Source of the DNA: TMED14 sp041158165
GTDB lineage: Bacteria; Bacteroidota; Bacteroidia; Flavobacteriales; Schleiferiaceae
Reading direction: 5' to 3'
DNA length: 64,000 nt
NCBI GenBank assembly: GCA_041158165.1
Contig: JBEBBW010000003.1
Coordinates: 1-64,000, forward strand
Shown: in pieces, positions 15,133 to 24,680 of the stretch
Position numbering within the stretch: the first letter of the stretch is position 1
How the letters are laid out: each line of letters starts with the position of its first letter
Notes under the pieces: model-generated
The model's database searches: none
Told to the model about the DNA's origin: nothing
Seen by the model: only the letters and a program-made list of their open reading frames with translations
Position numbers and translations under genes: made by a program

Positions 15133-15540
15133 CTACTCCACGACAACTGTCTCATAAACGGCTGTGTAGGTGTCTCCTTCGTTGTACTTTTTGCTCCATT
15201 TAACTCGGCCGTCTATGTATACTTTGACGGTAACGTCGCTCCAAAAAACGTTGCCGGGATTATTGAGGAGTCCGTTGATTTTCAGGTTTGTGCCCTTCAT
15301 GACACTGAACGTTTGCCCCGTTTTCTTTAGCGGACTTTCAGCTCCAGTGATTCCAACTCCGCCTTGGATGGCTAGGTTTTGGTCGTAAATGTTTAAGAAG
15401 AAGAAGGACTGCGCGGGTCCGGCGGTTTTCGTTTCCATGACCGCATAAACTTCGCGCGGCAGGGTGGGGTCTTTTTCGCAGCTTGCGAGACTAAATGCAG
15501 CTAAGGCAACAAGGAGGAGGTGGCGAAACAGAGACTTCAT
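15133..15540 (-). CDS. Hypothetical lipoprotein
   Basis: A 135-residue protein with a lipoprotein signal peptide (MKSLFRHLLLVALAAFSLASCEKD, lipobox LASC, acylated Cys at about residue 20). The mature part is beta-rich (VYAVMETKTAGPAQSFFFLNIYD, VTVKVYIDGRVKWSKKYNEGDTYTAVYETVVVE), suggesting a small beta-sandwich. No family is recognised. It follows the T9SS protein gene on the same strand with a 43-base gap and has its own terminator. Confidence 0.75.
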   Translation of the reverse strand: MKSLFRHLLLVALAAFSLASCEKDPTLPREVYAVMETKTAGPAQSFFFLNIYDQNLAIQGGVGITGAESPLKKTGQTFSVMKGTNLKINGLLNNPGNVFWSDVTVKVYIDGRVKWSKKYNEGDTYTAVYETVVVE

Positions 15541-15583
15541 AGTTGGGCTTTTAATTGGACGTTTCCGCTCCTTGAAATCTACC

Positions 15584-16858
15584 CTATGGCGTGACCACAA
15601 GCTGAACGAAAGCTCCACGATTATCCCGAATGTAGTACATACCGAGGGGTAAAACAACCTCCGTGACCTCAGTGCTAAGGTTAAGTGTTTGCAGGAGTCG
15701 TCCCGCCGAATCGAAAATCTGAAGTGGGCTATTGATGGCTTCGGGCTTGGTGGTAATCCAAAACCTTCCCGAGGAGGGATTGGGAACGATGGACCAAAGA
15801 ACCTGAGCAGGCGCTTCTATGGTAAATGCCAATCGGTCTTCTTGGAGAACTACGGGGGGTGAACTAACGGTAATGCTCTTGGAGATGGAGCTGTTGCACC
15901 CCGGTGCCGTAGTGGAAACCACCGTGACGAGTGCCGTTCCAAGGCTATCCCAGCGTACCCAAATGCTGTCGGCTGTGGGGGTTGGCCAATACGTTCCGCC
16001 GTCAACGGTCCACGTGTAGCTTGTGGCTCCCGGTACAGCTTGTACCCAAAACAGGCTGCTGTCGCCCGTGAACACGCTATCAGGACCCGTGAAGCTGAGC
16101 GTCGTTGCGGGATTCAAGGATCGCAGAACCAAGGAGTCTGAGTGAACCCAACTTCCGGCGTAGCGGTCGAGAACTTTGCGCACCTTCAGTCCGTGAAGCG
16201 AGGGTGTGGAACCCAAAAAGGTCAGCTTTGACGAGCCATAGTGGTAGTTGGTGCTGTCGACAACGACTGTTCCGAAAAGCGTATCCTGCGTCACCGAAAA
16301 ACGTTGCACGGGATTGGTTGGCATGGCCGGAAACGGAAGGTTGGTGAGTGGATAACTAAGAAAATCCGTCCAAATCCCCGTAGACGGGTCGCGGTACTGC
16401 CAGCGGTGGGGCAACAGTACGGCATTGGGCGGGTCTGCGCGGAACCAACTCGAAGTCGATTCCACCTGAAGGCGGGTTGTTTGGCAGGAATCATGGAATT
16501 CGTGCTCCGTCGTAAAATTCTGTGCACTATTCAGTGGAATGATCCAGGTACTGAAACTGGCGCTTCCGGCCGTGTTGGTGCACAAAATAACTGGATTGAC
16601 GGGCACCCACGGGGGCATCAGGTAGAAATTGAAATTTTGGCAGGAGCCTGGGTTGTTAAATGGCGGAAAGGGTCCGGTTCCAAAGGCCCAAATAGAGCTG
16701 TTCCACTGAGAAACGCTGCTGGGTAGTAGCCCCGTTGCGCAGTAGGTAAGGGTGACTGGAAGTCCGCCCACTGTCGTGTCAGGTCCAGTGATTTGAACGG
16801 TTTCGGGCAACGAGTCGAGCGGAGCAAATCCGCTTAATGTCAGCAGGAGGGCAAGCAT
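15584..16858 (-). CDS. Secreted PKD-like protein with T9SS type A sorting domain
   Basis: A 424-residue exported protein. It has a short hydrophobic start (MLALLLTLSGFAPLDS). A PKD-like module lies near residues 245-330 (ATTLSFTGPDSVFTGDSSLFWVQAVPGATSYTWTVDGG, TVVSTTAPGCNSSISKSITV). A T9SS sorting domain follows (IVPNPSSGRFWITT, LQIFDSAGRLLQTLNL, LPLGMYYIRDNRGAFVQLVVTP). The N-terminal half has several cysteines and aromatic residues and no recognised fold; it is probably a surface protein of unknown role. Confidence 0.82.
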   Translation of the reverse strand: MLALLLTLSGFAPLDSLPETVQITGPDTTVGGLPVTLTYCATGLLPSSVSQWNSSIWAFGTGPFPPFNNPGSCQNFNFYLMPPWVPVNPVILCTNTAGSASFSTWIIPLNSAQNFTTEHEFHDSCQTTRLQVESTSSWFRADPPNAVLLPHRWQYRDPSTGIWTDFLSYPLTNLPFPAMPTNPVQRFSVTQDTLFGTVVVDSTNYHYGSSKLTFLGSTPSLHGLKVRKVLDRYAGSWVHSDSLVLRSLNPATTLSFTGPDSVFTGDSSLFWVQAVPGATSYTWTVDGGTYWPTPTADSIWVRWDSLGTALVTVVSTTAPGCNSSISKSITVSSPPVVLQEDRLAFTIEAPAQVLWSIVPNPSSGRFWITTKPEAINSPLQIFDSAGRLLQTLNLSTEVTEVVLPLGMYYIRDNRGAFVQLVVTP

Positions 16859-16975
16859 TTCGGGTAGTTGCGTTAGGGGTAGCGAAAGTTCCGTTCCCGC
16901 CCGTTGAAATAAATGCCACGCAGCCCGCTGAGTTTGGCAATTTCTGCGAAGCTCGTTTGGTGGCGAAAAGTTCGG

Positions 16976-17080
16976 TACCTTTGCACCGCAATTGCTAGGG
17001 CAGTTGCCTTCACACCGGAGGGAGTATGTTAACCTTGGTGCGGCCGCTTCCGGTGCGGCGCTCCGCCTCCCTAAGGGAAT
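16976..17080 (+). promoter_or_regulatory. Promoter and structured leader of the DEAD-box helicase gene
   Basis: TACCTTTG at 16976-16983 is a -7 box. The leader of about 90 bases contains two competing helices: CACCGGA (17013-17019) can pair with TCCGGTG (17049-17055), and GGAGGG (17017-17022) can pair with CCTCCC (17066-17071) just before the ATG. They share bases 17017-17019, so only one can form. That could switch access to the start codon, as in temperature- or helicase-controlled mRNAs. Confidence 0.45.
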
Positions 17081-18310
<1,230 letters not shown>

Positions 18311-18326
18311 GATGCGCAGGAACGAA

Positions 18327-18358
18327 AAAAGCCCCGGGCGCGAGCCCGGGGCTTTTTA
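18327..18358. terminator. Bidirectional terminator between helicase and propeller gene
   Basis: A 10-bp stem AGCCCCGGGC/GCCCGGGGCT (18330-18339 with 18344-18353) has T on one side and A on the other, so it can end both convergent transcripts. Confidence 0.85.
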
Positions 18359-18376
18359 TTTGGTGCCGTTTCGAAC

Positions 18377-21300
18377 CTACCACGCCCCCGGGAGGCTCGC
18401 GTACTTCTGCGTAAACGGAACCCATACCTCGGCCTGCCATTTGGCGAGGGCCTCGAGTTCGCGGTCGGTGGCGGCGCGTCCGGACTTCCACGCGTTCAGC
18501 ACGTTGGCCGTCGGCGCTCCGCGCAAGCCCCAGTAGTGGTTCGCGAACTGCCCGTACTTCCACTCCCAGGTTTCGGGTTGCTCGAAGTAGCCTTTGACGT
18601 CCTCCTTGCCAAACAACGCCATGCGGCGGTCTTCAATGGATTTGAGCTGGACCTTGAGGTCGGCTCGCAGTTCCTTGTTGCGCGCGGTGTCGTCGTTGGC
18701 GGCCACAAACTTCTCGAGCAATTCCAGGCGGACCTTGGCTTCGCGCAGGCGGCTCACGGCGCTGTCCAACTGCGCCATGTGCGCATTGACCTCGGCGCTG
18801 AAGGCGTGCTGGGCCGCCCAGTCGGCGTCGCTTCGGGTGGCGCGCGGATCGTCGTGGACCGTTACGTAGGCGCTGTCGCGGTGGCTTCCCAACTCGTAAA
18901 CCAGCAGGTAGCGCCCGGGGGTGACTTCGGGACCGTAGCCCGGATCGCTGGCGTTTTCGGGCTTGCTCCGGCTCATGGAGGGCCGTTCGGTACCGGCGCT
19001 GCGCAGGTTCCAGTTCCAGCGCTGCAGCCCGTTTTCGGTCGGAATCTTGGTTTCAATCCGGCGGATTCGGGTTCCCTTCGGGTCGTAGATGTCCACGCGC
19101 AGCCACTTGACCTTCTTCAGTTCCTTGTCGGCCGTGTCGCGCTGCAGCATGTAGCTGAGGCGGGCGCCGCCGTCGCGGTTTTCGCCCTGAAACATCGCAT
19201 GGCCCTGAAAGCGAATGCCGTCCGACTCCGCATAAATCCAATGGTAGGCGTCGGGCGCATCAAAGGCGGTCAGCACACGGCCCTTCGCGGTCGCCGCCTC
19301 GCGCAGGGGGCGCAGGTCGTCCAAAATCCAGGCGGACCGACCAAAGGTTCCGAGCACCAGGTCGCCCTCGCGCTCCTGAATGGCAATGTCTTGCACGGGC
19401 ATTACCGGAAGACCTGTCCAGCGCTGCCACGTTTTGCCGCCGTTGGCGCTCACAAAAAGCCCGGTTTCGGTCCCGAGGTACACAAGCGAGGGAGCGGCCG
19501 GGTCTTGCAAGACACTGAGGCAGTGGCCCATGCCTTTGGGCGGAACGACGGGAATGAGGTTGGTCCACGTCTTGCCAAAGTCCTTGGTGTGAAAAAGGTA
19601 GGGGTTGAAGTCGCCCTGACGGTAGTTGTTGACCACAACCCACGCCTCGCCCGCGTTCACGCTGCTGGCGCGCACTTGGGGCACCCATGCGCCTTCGGGT
19701 AGGCCCTTGATGCTGCAGCGGGTCCAAGTTGCCCCGCCGTCGCGCGTGACTTGCACGTATCCGTCGTCGCTGCCGGTCCAAACCAGCCCTTTTTGCAACG
19801 GAGAGGGGGCAATGGCCAGCAGGCAGGTGTGCATTTCGGCACCGGTCACGTCAAAGGTGAGGCCGCCCGATTCAAGGTATTTCTGCTTCTCGGGGTTGTT
19901 GCTCGTCAGGTCGGGCGATATGATGCTCCACGTTGCGCCCCGGTCTGTGGAATAGTGCACGTGCTGCGAGCCGTAGTACAGGGCGTCGGGATTAAAGGGG
20001 TCGGCTGCAATAGGGCTGTTCCAGTGCCAACGAAGGGGCTTGCCGTCGGGGTGGACGGGCTTGATGAAGCTCTTTAAACCGTTTGAAACGTTTACGCGGG
20101 CCAGGTAGCCTTCTTGGGCCATGGCGTAGACGGTACTGGGGTCCGTGGCGTGCGGCAGCACGTCAAAGCCGTCGCCAAAGTACAGCTCGGTCCAGTCGCT
20201 GTTGCCGATTCCGCCCTTGAGGTGGTAGGCCGGGCCCTTCCACGACCCGTTGTCTTGCATTCCGCCGTACACGTTGTAGGGCAGCTGGTTGTCGACGTTG
20301 ATGTGGTAAAACTGGGCGAGGGGCAAGTTTTCGACAAAGCGCCAGCTTTCGCCGCCGTCCCGGCTGATGTTGAGTCCGCCGTCGTTGCCTTCAATGAGGT
20401 AGCCCGGCGTCTTGGGCGAAAGCCAAAATGCGTGGTGGTCGGGGTGGATGTCGCTGTAGCGGGCAATCGTCTTCCAGGTGCGTCCGCCGTCTTCGGACTT
20501 GGTCACGAGCGTCCAAAGGGAGTAAATCGTGTGCTCGCGGAAGGGGTCCACGTAGATTTCGCTGTAGTAAAACGGACGGTTGCCGATGTCTTCGGCGTCG
20601 CTGACGCGCGTCCACTTGACGCCGCCGTCGGTGCTGCGATAAAGGGCGTTTTTGTCTTTGTTTTCAACTAGCGCGTAGACCATGTTGGGGTGGCTGGGCG
20701 CCACGGCAAGCCCAATTCGGCCGAGGTCGCCTTCAGGCAGTCCGTCTTTTGAGGTGCGTTGGGTCCAGGTTTCGCCGCCGTCGTGGCTTACAAACATTCC
20801 AGAACCCGGGCCGCCGCTATTAAAGAACCATGGCCAGCGGCGGTATTCCCACATGGCGGCAAAGAGCTTGTTGGGGTTCACGGGGTCGATAACTAGGTCG
20901 GCTGCACCTGTGCGGTTGTTGCGGTACAGCACCTTGCGCCAGGTCTTGCCGCCGTCGCTGGTTTTGTAGACGCCGCGGTCTTCGGTGTCGCCGTAGGCGA
21001 GGCCGATGGCGGCTACCCACACGGTGTTGGGGTCGCGCGGGTGCACCACGATGCGGTGAATGCCTTTGGTCGCTTGAAGCCCCATAGCTTGCCAGCTTTT
21101 ACCGCCGTCGAGGCTGCGAAATAGTCCGCCGCCGACCGTCTGGGAGTTGCGCGGATTGCCTTCGCCGGTTCCGACCCAAATCACGTCAGGGTTGCTCGGG
21201 TCGACGCGCACGGCGCCGATCGAAGGGTTGGGTTGCTCGTCCCAAATCGGTGTCCAAGATTGGCCGGCATTCACGCTTTTCCAAAGCCCGCCCGAAGCGG

Positions 21301-21478
21301 AACCCGCGTAAATTACGCGTTCGTCGCGCGGATCCACGTCGATGGCGGTAACGCGGCCGCTCATGCCAGCCGGGCCTATGCTTCGGAATTTCAGGTTCTT
21401 AAGAAGGTCGTCGGGAAGGGTTTGGGCCACTAGCTGAAGTGCGGCAAAGAGTCCAAGCGTGAAAAGGCGGAGTTTCAT
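18377..21478 (-). CDS. Large secreted Asp-box (BNR/sortilin-like) beta-propeller protein
   Basis: A 1033-residue exported protein (signal peptide MKLRLFTLGLFAALQLVAQ). It has many Asp-box motifs (S-x-D-G-G-x-x-W): SLDGGKSW, TSDGGKTW, SHDGGETW, STDGGVKW, SEDGGRTW, SRDGGESW, TRDGGATW and SANGGKTW, spread over residues 90-690. They form one or two propellers like those of sortilin/VPS10 or sialidases. The sialidase catalytic residues are not evident, so exo-sialidase activity should not be assumed. Residues 880-1010 are a helical domain with charged coiled-coil character. There is no T9SS domain at the end (KYASLPGAW). Members of this family are common in Bacteroidota and may bind or cleave glycans or proteins. 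Confidence 0.85.
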   Translation of the reverse strand: MKLRLFTLGLFAALQLVAQTLPDDLLKNLKFRSIGPAGMSGRVTAIDVDPRDERVIYAGSASGGLWKSVNAGQSWTPIWDEQPNPSIGAVRVDPSNPDVIWVGTGEGNPRNSQTVGGGLFRSLDGGKSWQAMGLQATKGIHRIVVHPRDPNTVWVAAIGLAYGDTEDRGVYKTSDGGKTWRKVLYRNNRTGAADLVIDPVNPNKLFAAMWEYRRWPWFFNSGGPGSGMFVSHDGGETWTQRTSKDGLPEGDLGRIGLAVAPSHPNMVYALVENKDKNALYRSTDGGVKWTRVSDAEDIGNRPFYYSEIYVDPFREHTIYSLWTLVTKSEDGGRTWKTIARYSDIHPDHHAFWLSPKTPGYLIEGNDGGLNISRDGGESWRFVENLPLAQFYHINVDNQLPYNVYGGMQDNGSWKGPAYHLKGGIGNSDWTELYFGDGFDVLPHATDPSTVYAMAQEGYLARVNVSNGLKSFIKPVHPDGKPLRWHWNSPIAADPFNPDALYYGSQHVHYSTDRGATWSIISPDLTSNNPEKQKYLESGGLTFDVTGAEMHTCLLAIAPSPLQKGLVWTGSDDGYVQVTRDGGATWTRCSIKGLPEGAWVPQVRASSVNAGEAWVVVNNYRQGDFNPYLFHTKDFGKTWTNLIPVVPPKGMGHCLSVLQDPAAPSLVYLGTETGLFVSANGGKTWQRWTGLPVMPVQDIAIQEREGDLVLGTFGRSAWILDDLRPLREAATAKGRVLTAFDAPDAYHWIYAESDGIRFQGHAMFQGENRDGGARLSYMLQRDTADKELKKVKWLRVDIYDPKGTRIRRIETKIPTENGLQRWNWNLRSAGTERPSMSRSKPENASDPGYGPEVTPGRYLLVYELGSHRDSAYVTVHDDPRATRSDADWAAQHAFSAEVNAHMAQLDSAVSRLREAKVRLELLEKFVAANDDTARNKELRADLKVQLKSIEDRRMALFGKEDVKGYFEQPETWEWKYGQFANHYWGLRGAPTANVLNAWKSGRAATDRELEALAKWQAEVWVPFTQKYASLPGAW

Positions 21479-21527
21479 TCAACCAAAATACGCCGCGGAC
21501 CCGTTTGAAGTGTTTAACTTGGTCAAG

Positions 21528-21860
21528 ATGAAACCGCTGCTACTGATGTTGCTCGTTGCGCTGGCGCCCTCGCTGGCAGGACAAACGGTTTTTACTGTGG
21601 ACTACGCTTCTCAGGCCGACGTCAAGGTTTTTGTGGTCGAGTACGAGTCTCAAGCTGACCTCAAGGTCTTTAAGGTGCCCTACGCTTCGCAGGCCAAGGG
21701 CAACGAGGGCAAGTGGTTTTGGGTTCCGTACGCGTCGCAGGCCCACAAAAAGGTGGTTTTTGTGGACTATGCGTCCCAAGCGGAACTCAAGATTTTTTTC
21801 GTGAAGTACGAATCCCAGGCGGGGTGGCGAAACTCCGCCAAAAAACACCTAGTGTACTGA
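21528..21860 (+). CDS. Secreted YxSQA-repeat protein, septoil-knot-like (DUF6150)
   Basis: A 110-residue protein with a signal peptide (MKPLLLMLLVALAPSLAGQ) followed by six tandem copies of a 13-16 residue unit of the form VFxVxYxSQAD/ExK: VDYASQAD, VEYESQAD, VPYASQAK, VPYASQAH, VDYASQAE and VKYESQAG. From memory this repeat matches DUF6150 (Septknot), the family predicted and later shown to adopt a very small 7(1)-knotted all-beta fold. The fourth unit has a three-residue insertion (GNEGKW). The ATG at 21528 is preferred to the longer frame from 21459. The stop overlaps the next start (TGATG). Confidence 0.75.
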   Translation: MKPLLLMLLVALAPSLAGQTVFTVDYASQADVKVFVVEYESQADLKVFKVPYASQAKGNEGKWFWVPYASQAHKKVVFVDYASQAELKIFFVKYESQAGWRNSAKKHLVY

Positions 21861-22357
21861 TGGAACGTCAATTCCCTATAGGTCGCTTTGCGTACCAGCC
21901 TTCGGACGCGGACATGGCTCCGTACATTAAACGACTAGAATCGCTTCCGGGACGACTGTCCGCCGCCTGGTCCGTATGCCCCGAAGGCTTGCGCGACGAG
22001 CCCTACCGTTTAGGTGGCTGGACCCGCCGAACGGTGGTCCACCATGTTGCGGACAGCCACTTGAATATGTATGTGCGAATCAAGCTTGCGCTCACCGAAG
22101 ACGAGCCGACCGTAAAGCCTTACGACGAAAACGCATGGGCAACCCTGCCCGACGGTCCAGTGGACCTTTCGCTCCAGCTAATCGAATCGATTCACGGGCG
22201 TATTGTTCCGCTCCTTAAAACCCTGTCCGACCGCGATTTTGACCGCCAATACGACCACCCTGAATTGCTCCGCCGAGTACCGCTCCGCGAAGTAGTGCAG
22301 ATGTACGCTTGGCACGGAGACCACCATTTAGCTCACGTTCAATTACCTACGCTATGA
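21860..22357 (+). CDS. DinB/YfiT-like metal-dependent transferase
   Basis: A 165-residue DinB-fold protein like the YfiT/BstA bacillithiol S-transferases. Three metal-ligand histidines are visible in the standard order: HHVADSHLN (residues 55-63) and YAWHGDHHLAHV (near 152-163). The WTRRTVVHHVADSHLN and NxWxxLPDxP segments are family-typical. Bacteroidota homologues are annotated as putative metal-dependent hydrolases. The start overlaps the previous stop, and its own stop overlaps the next ATG. Confidence 0.87.
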   Translation: MERQFPIGRFAYQPSDADMAPYIKRLESLPGRLSAAWSVCPEGLRDEPYRLGGWTRRTVVHHVADSHLNMYVRIKLALTEDEPTVKPYDENAWATLPDGPVDLSLQLIESIHGRIVPLLKTLSDRDFDRQYDHPELLRRVPLREVVQMYAWHGDHHLAHVQLPTL

Positions 22358-22905
22358 AAAACACCCTGTTTTTCGCATTTGTTGCCGGAACGATTTTGTT
22401 CATGTGGCAATTTGTATCGTTTGCCGCGGCCAACCTCCACGAGGCAGACCAGCGCTACCATCCCATGCAGGACAGCATCTTGGCTGACCTCGCGGCCTAC
22501 CAGCTAGACGACGCCGGCTACATGCTTGGCCAGCCTGGCCCAGACGCCACCAACGAAGAGCGCGAGGCCTACATGGGGACCCAATCGGGGAAGCCGTGGG
22601 CCCACGTCGTTTGGCACCCGGCGCACGATACCGATATGCTTAAGCCGCTCCTCCGCGGCTTCACCAGCAACGTATTTATTGCCGGACTCCTGTTTTGGCT
22701 TCTGGGTCAGCTGCGCAGCATCACCCTGTGGCGCGGAGCCTTGGTCACGTTGATCATGGCCTACGTGGGCTACACCTACTTCATTTACAGCGACCACATT
22801 TGGTACGATACGCCCGACCACGTCGTGCACCTCATTGACACGGTCGTGCCGTGGACGGTTGTGGGCGCATTGGGAGGATGGATGATTTCGCGCAGCCGTG
22901 CGTAG
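22354..22905 (+). CDS. Membrane protein of unknown function
   Basis: A 183-residue protein with an N-terminal helix (FFAFVAGTILFMWQFVSFAAA), a soluble loop of about 80 residues and three C-terminal helices (VFIAGLLFWLLGQL, LWRGALVTLIMAYVGYTYFIYSDHIWY, TVVPWTVVGALGGWMI). The loop is rich in D, H and E (HPAHDTD). Not assigned to a family. Translationally coupled to its neighbours on both sides. Confidence 0.78.
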   Translation: MKNTLFFAFVAGTILFMWQFVSFAAANLHEADQRYHPMQDSILADLAAYQLDDAGYMLGQPGPDATNEEREAYMGTQSGKPWAHVVWHPAHDTDMLKPLLRGFTSNVFIAGLLFWLLGQLRSITLWRGALVTLIMAYVGYTYFIYSDHIWYDTPDHVVHLIDTVVPWTVVGALGGWMISRSRA

Positions 22906-23980
22906 CCTGGCGTTCGTTGGTTTCTGGTTCCTCGTTTCTGGTCTTGAAGCGCAGGACTGGGCTGCCAAGCCCGTAGCCACTGACCCTAAAGGTCAACTGT
23001 ACCCGTTGCCCCCGCGCCCGAACTACGCTCGCCTCGATGCATGGGCAGCGCATCCCGACATTGTCGACGGCAGCGACCGCCGCGTTGCGGCCGCAGACCG
23101 CATTTCGGGAACGTTTGCGGGTTCTGCCGTGCCCACCTTCTTTGTTTATCCTACGCACTACGAGGTGGGCCCGAAGTGGAACGCAGACATTTACGACCCA
23201 GAATACCGCACCCAGGTTGACGAAGGCACGCTTGCCAACCAGGCCGCGGTGTTCAATGGAATTGGCCACGTTTGGGCTCCGCACTACCGCCAAATGAAGT
23301 TAGACGGCTACTATACCCACGATTCCGTCCAGCTTTCCTTGGCTTATGTGGCTTTTGACTCGGCCTACCAGGACGTGCGCCGAGCGTTTTTACAGTTTGT
23401 TGAACTGCAGCCTGCGAGCCAAACGTTTGTACTCGCTTCGCACAGTCAGGGTACGGACCATGCTAAACGCTTACTGAAGGAAGTCATCCTGCCCAATCCC
23501 GAGCTGCGGGAACGGATGGCGTTGGCCTACCTCGTGGGCAACGTGGTGGAACTCAAAGAGCTCAATGGCCTGGAACTCTGTACCCAGCCCGACCAAACGC
23601 ATTGCTACCTCAACTGGCGCACCTACGGTCAGGACTACTACCCAGAGAAGTTTGGCGACCGTTATGCCGTGGTTAACCCAATCACGTGGCGGACCGACGG
23701 AATGGCGTCGCGTCGGCGAGATCACCTCGGGGCGCTCCTTCCCAGCGGACGAAGAGGCTTCGCCGGCTCGTTTGTCGTGCGGACGGACCAGGGAACCCTG
23801 CGGGTCGAGCGCTTGCGCCCCCTTTTAAAGGTGTTCTACAACTGGAAAAACTACCACATCGCAGACTACAACTTGGTGTGGTTCAACGTGCGCAAAAACC
23901 TGCACGCACGCCTTACTTCCGGCAAGCCGGCAGCGGACCGGCCGAAGTCAAAAGACTTCGTTCCGACCTTGAACGAATAA
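22898..23980 (+). CDS. DUF3089 alpha/beta-hydrolase family protein
   Basis: A 360-residue exported protein (GTG start, MRSLAFVGFWFLVSGLEAQ signal). DUF3089 proteins are lipase-like alpha/beta hydrolases. The nucleophile elbow is HSQGT (ASHSQGTDHAKRLL, with the Ser near residue 189). The FFVYPTHY start and the WTDIYDP-like segment (WNADIYDPEYR) are family signatures. Several aromatic residues near the active site suggest a hydrophobic substrate. It overlaps the preceding membrane protein by eight bases, completing a four-gene coupled operon. Confidence 0.85.
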   Translation: MRSLAFVGFWFLVSGLEAQDWAAKPVATDPKGQLYPLPPRPNYARLDAWAAHPDIVDGSDRRVAAADRISGTFAGSAVPTFFVYPTHYEVGPKWNADIYDPEYRTQVDEGTLANQAAVFNGIGHVWAPHYRQMKLDGYYTHDSVQLSLAYVAFDSAYQDVRRAFLQFVELQPASQTFVLASHSQGTDHAKRLLKEVILPNPELRERMALAYLVGNVVELKELNGLELCTQPDQTHCYLNWRTYGQDYYPEKFGDRYAVVNPITWRTDGMASRRRDHLGALLPSGRRGFAGSFVVRTDQGTLRVERLRPLLKVFYNWKNYHIADYNLVWFNVRKNLHARLTSGKPAADRPKSKDFVPTLNE

Positions 23981-23982
23981 AA

Positions 23983-24390
23983 TCAGTTCGAAAGGAACTT
24001 GAGGTTTTCGCGGTATGCGCGCTGAACATCCACGCGCTTTGCCTCGACAATTTCAAAAAACGTAAAGGCAAACAGCCATGACGTCCACATGTCGGGGTTG
24101 CTGTCGAACGCCCCATCGGCCGCGTTGCGTTCCCAGTACCGGTGAAGCGTTTGAATCGCTTTAAACCCTTCTTGCCATTGGTGCATGTTCCATCCCGGCA
24201 GCGACCTAAGGGTGCGCACCGTGCTTAAACTCCGCAAAACCGCTGCACTCGCGGGAGTTGTCCGTGCACCCCATAAGTCGTTTACGAGCAAGTCCAAATA
24301 AGGCAACGCCTGCTGCAGCAGGGCCTCCTCGCTAAAAAACGACGGGTCCCTCCACGAAATGGATTCGGTATCGAGCAGGCGGTCAAGCAT
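23983..24390 (-). CDS. Hypothetical helical protein
   Basis: A 135-residue, mostly helical, tryptophan-rich protein (WRDPSFFSEEALLQQALPYLDLLVNDLWGA, WNMHQWQEGFKAIQTLHRYWERN, WTSWLFAFTFFEIVEAKRVDVQRAYRENL). No family, signal peptide or clear membrane helix. The longer frame begins with TTG; the ATG at 24390 is chosen. It ends two bases from the convergent DUF3089 stop. Confidence 0.6.
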   Translation of the reverse strand: MLDRLLDTESISWRDPSFFSEEALLQQALPYLDLLVNDLWGARTTPASAAVLRSLSTVRTLRSLPGWNMHQWQEGFKAIQTLHRYWERNAADGAFDSNPDMWTSWLFAFTFFEIVEAKRVDVQRAYRENLKFLSN

Positions 24391-24433
24391 ACGGAAAGTT
24401 AACAAGCTTCCCTCGATTTTAGTTCACAGGGCG

Positions 24434-24441
24434 TATTTTTG
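24434..24441 (+). promoter_or_regulatory. -7 box of the tRNA-Val gene
   Basis: TATTTTTG, ten bases before the tRNA 5' end, identical to the box of the other tRNA in this window. Confidence 0.65.
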
Positions 24442-24451
24442 CCGTCCGCAA

Positions 24452-24526
24452 GGGCAATTAGCTCAGTTGGTTTAGAGCATCGCCTTGACAGGGCGGGGGT
24501 CACAGGTTCGAATCCTGTATTGCCCA
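24452..24526 (+). tRNA. tRNA-Val (GAC)
   Basis: A 75-base cloverleaf. The acceptor stem GGGCAAT pairs with ATTGCCC, the anticodon loop is TTGACAG with anticodon GAC, and the T arm is ACAGG-TTCGAAT-CCTGT. CCA is not encoded. Confidence 0.93.
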
Positions 24527-24530
24527 CAAA

Positions 24531-24680
24531 GAAACCCGGCGCCGAGAGGCGCCGGGTTTTTTACGTAAAAGGCGCGAAGCGAGCTTCGGCGCCTTTTACG
24601 TAAAAAACCCGCACATCGCGCAGCGATGCCGGGTTTCTCTGATGCCTCCCCGCCCGGGAACGGCGAAGCCAATCCTGTAT
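24531..24680 (+). repeat. tRNA-linked palindromic element, copy 2
   Basis: Same design as copy 1 at 14851. The outer arms are GAAACCCGGC (24531-24540) and GCCGGGTTTC (24628-24637). Inside are a terminator hairpin (24534-24557), a 23-bp perfect inverted repeat (24553-24575 with 24589-24611) capped by GAAGC-GA-GCTTC, and CATCGC-GCA-GCGATG (24614-24628). The third hairpin has the same CGC-GCA-GCG tip as in copy 1. The tail repeats the CCCC.CC..GGAAC.GCG.AGC.AATC pattern, and the tRNA segment AATCCTGTAT (24511-24520) recurs at 24671-24680, 160 bases away. The rest to 24724 is low-complexity (CCACCTAG and CCAGCCAA units) with no gene. Confidence 0.8.
24532..24562 (+). terminator. Terminator after tRNA-Val
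   Basis: Stem ACCCGGCGCC/GGCGCCGGGT (24534-24543 with 24548-24557, loop GAGA) and six T. It is the first hairpin of the palindromic element. Confidence 0.8.

Noticed and set aside
18377..21478. Annotation of the Asp-box protein as an exo-sialidase
   Set aside because: Asp boxes alone do not show sialidase activity, and the catalytic Arg triad, Tyr and Glu could not be placed.
21590..21830. Repeated DNA units that at first resemble a CRISPR or minisatellite
   Set aside because: The units differ at many third positions but encode the same YxSQA peptide, so the repeat is at protein level.
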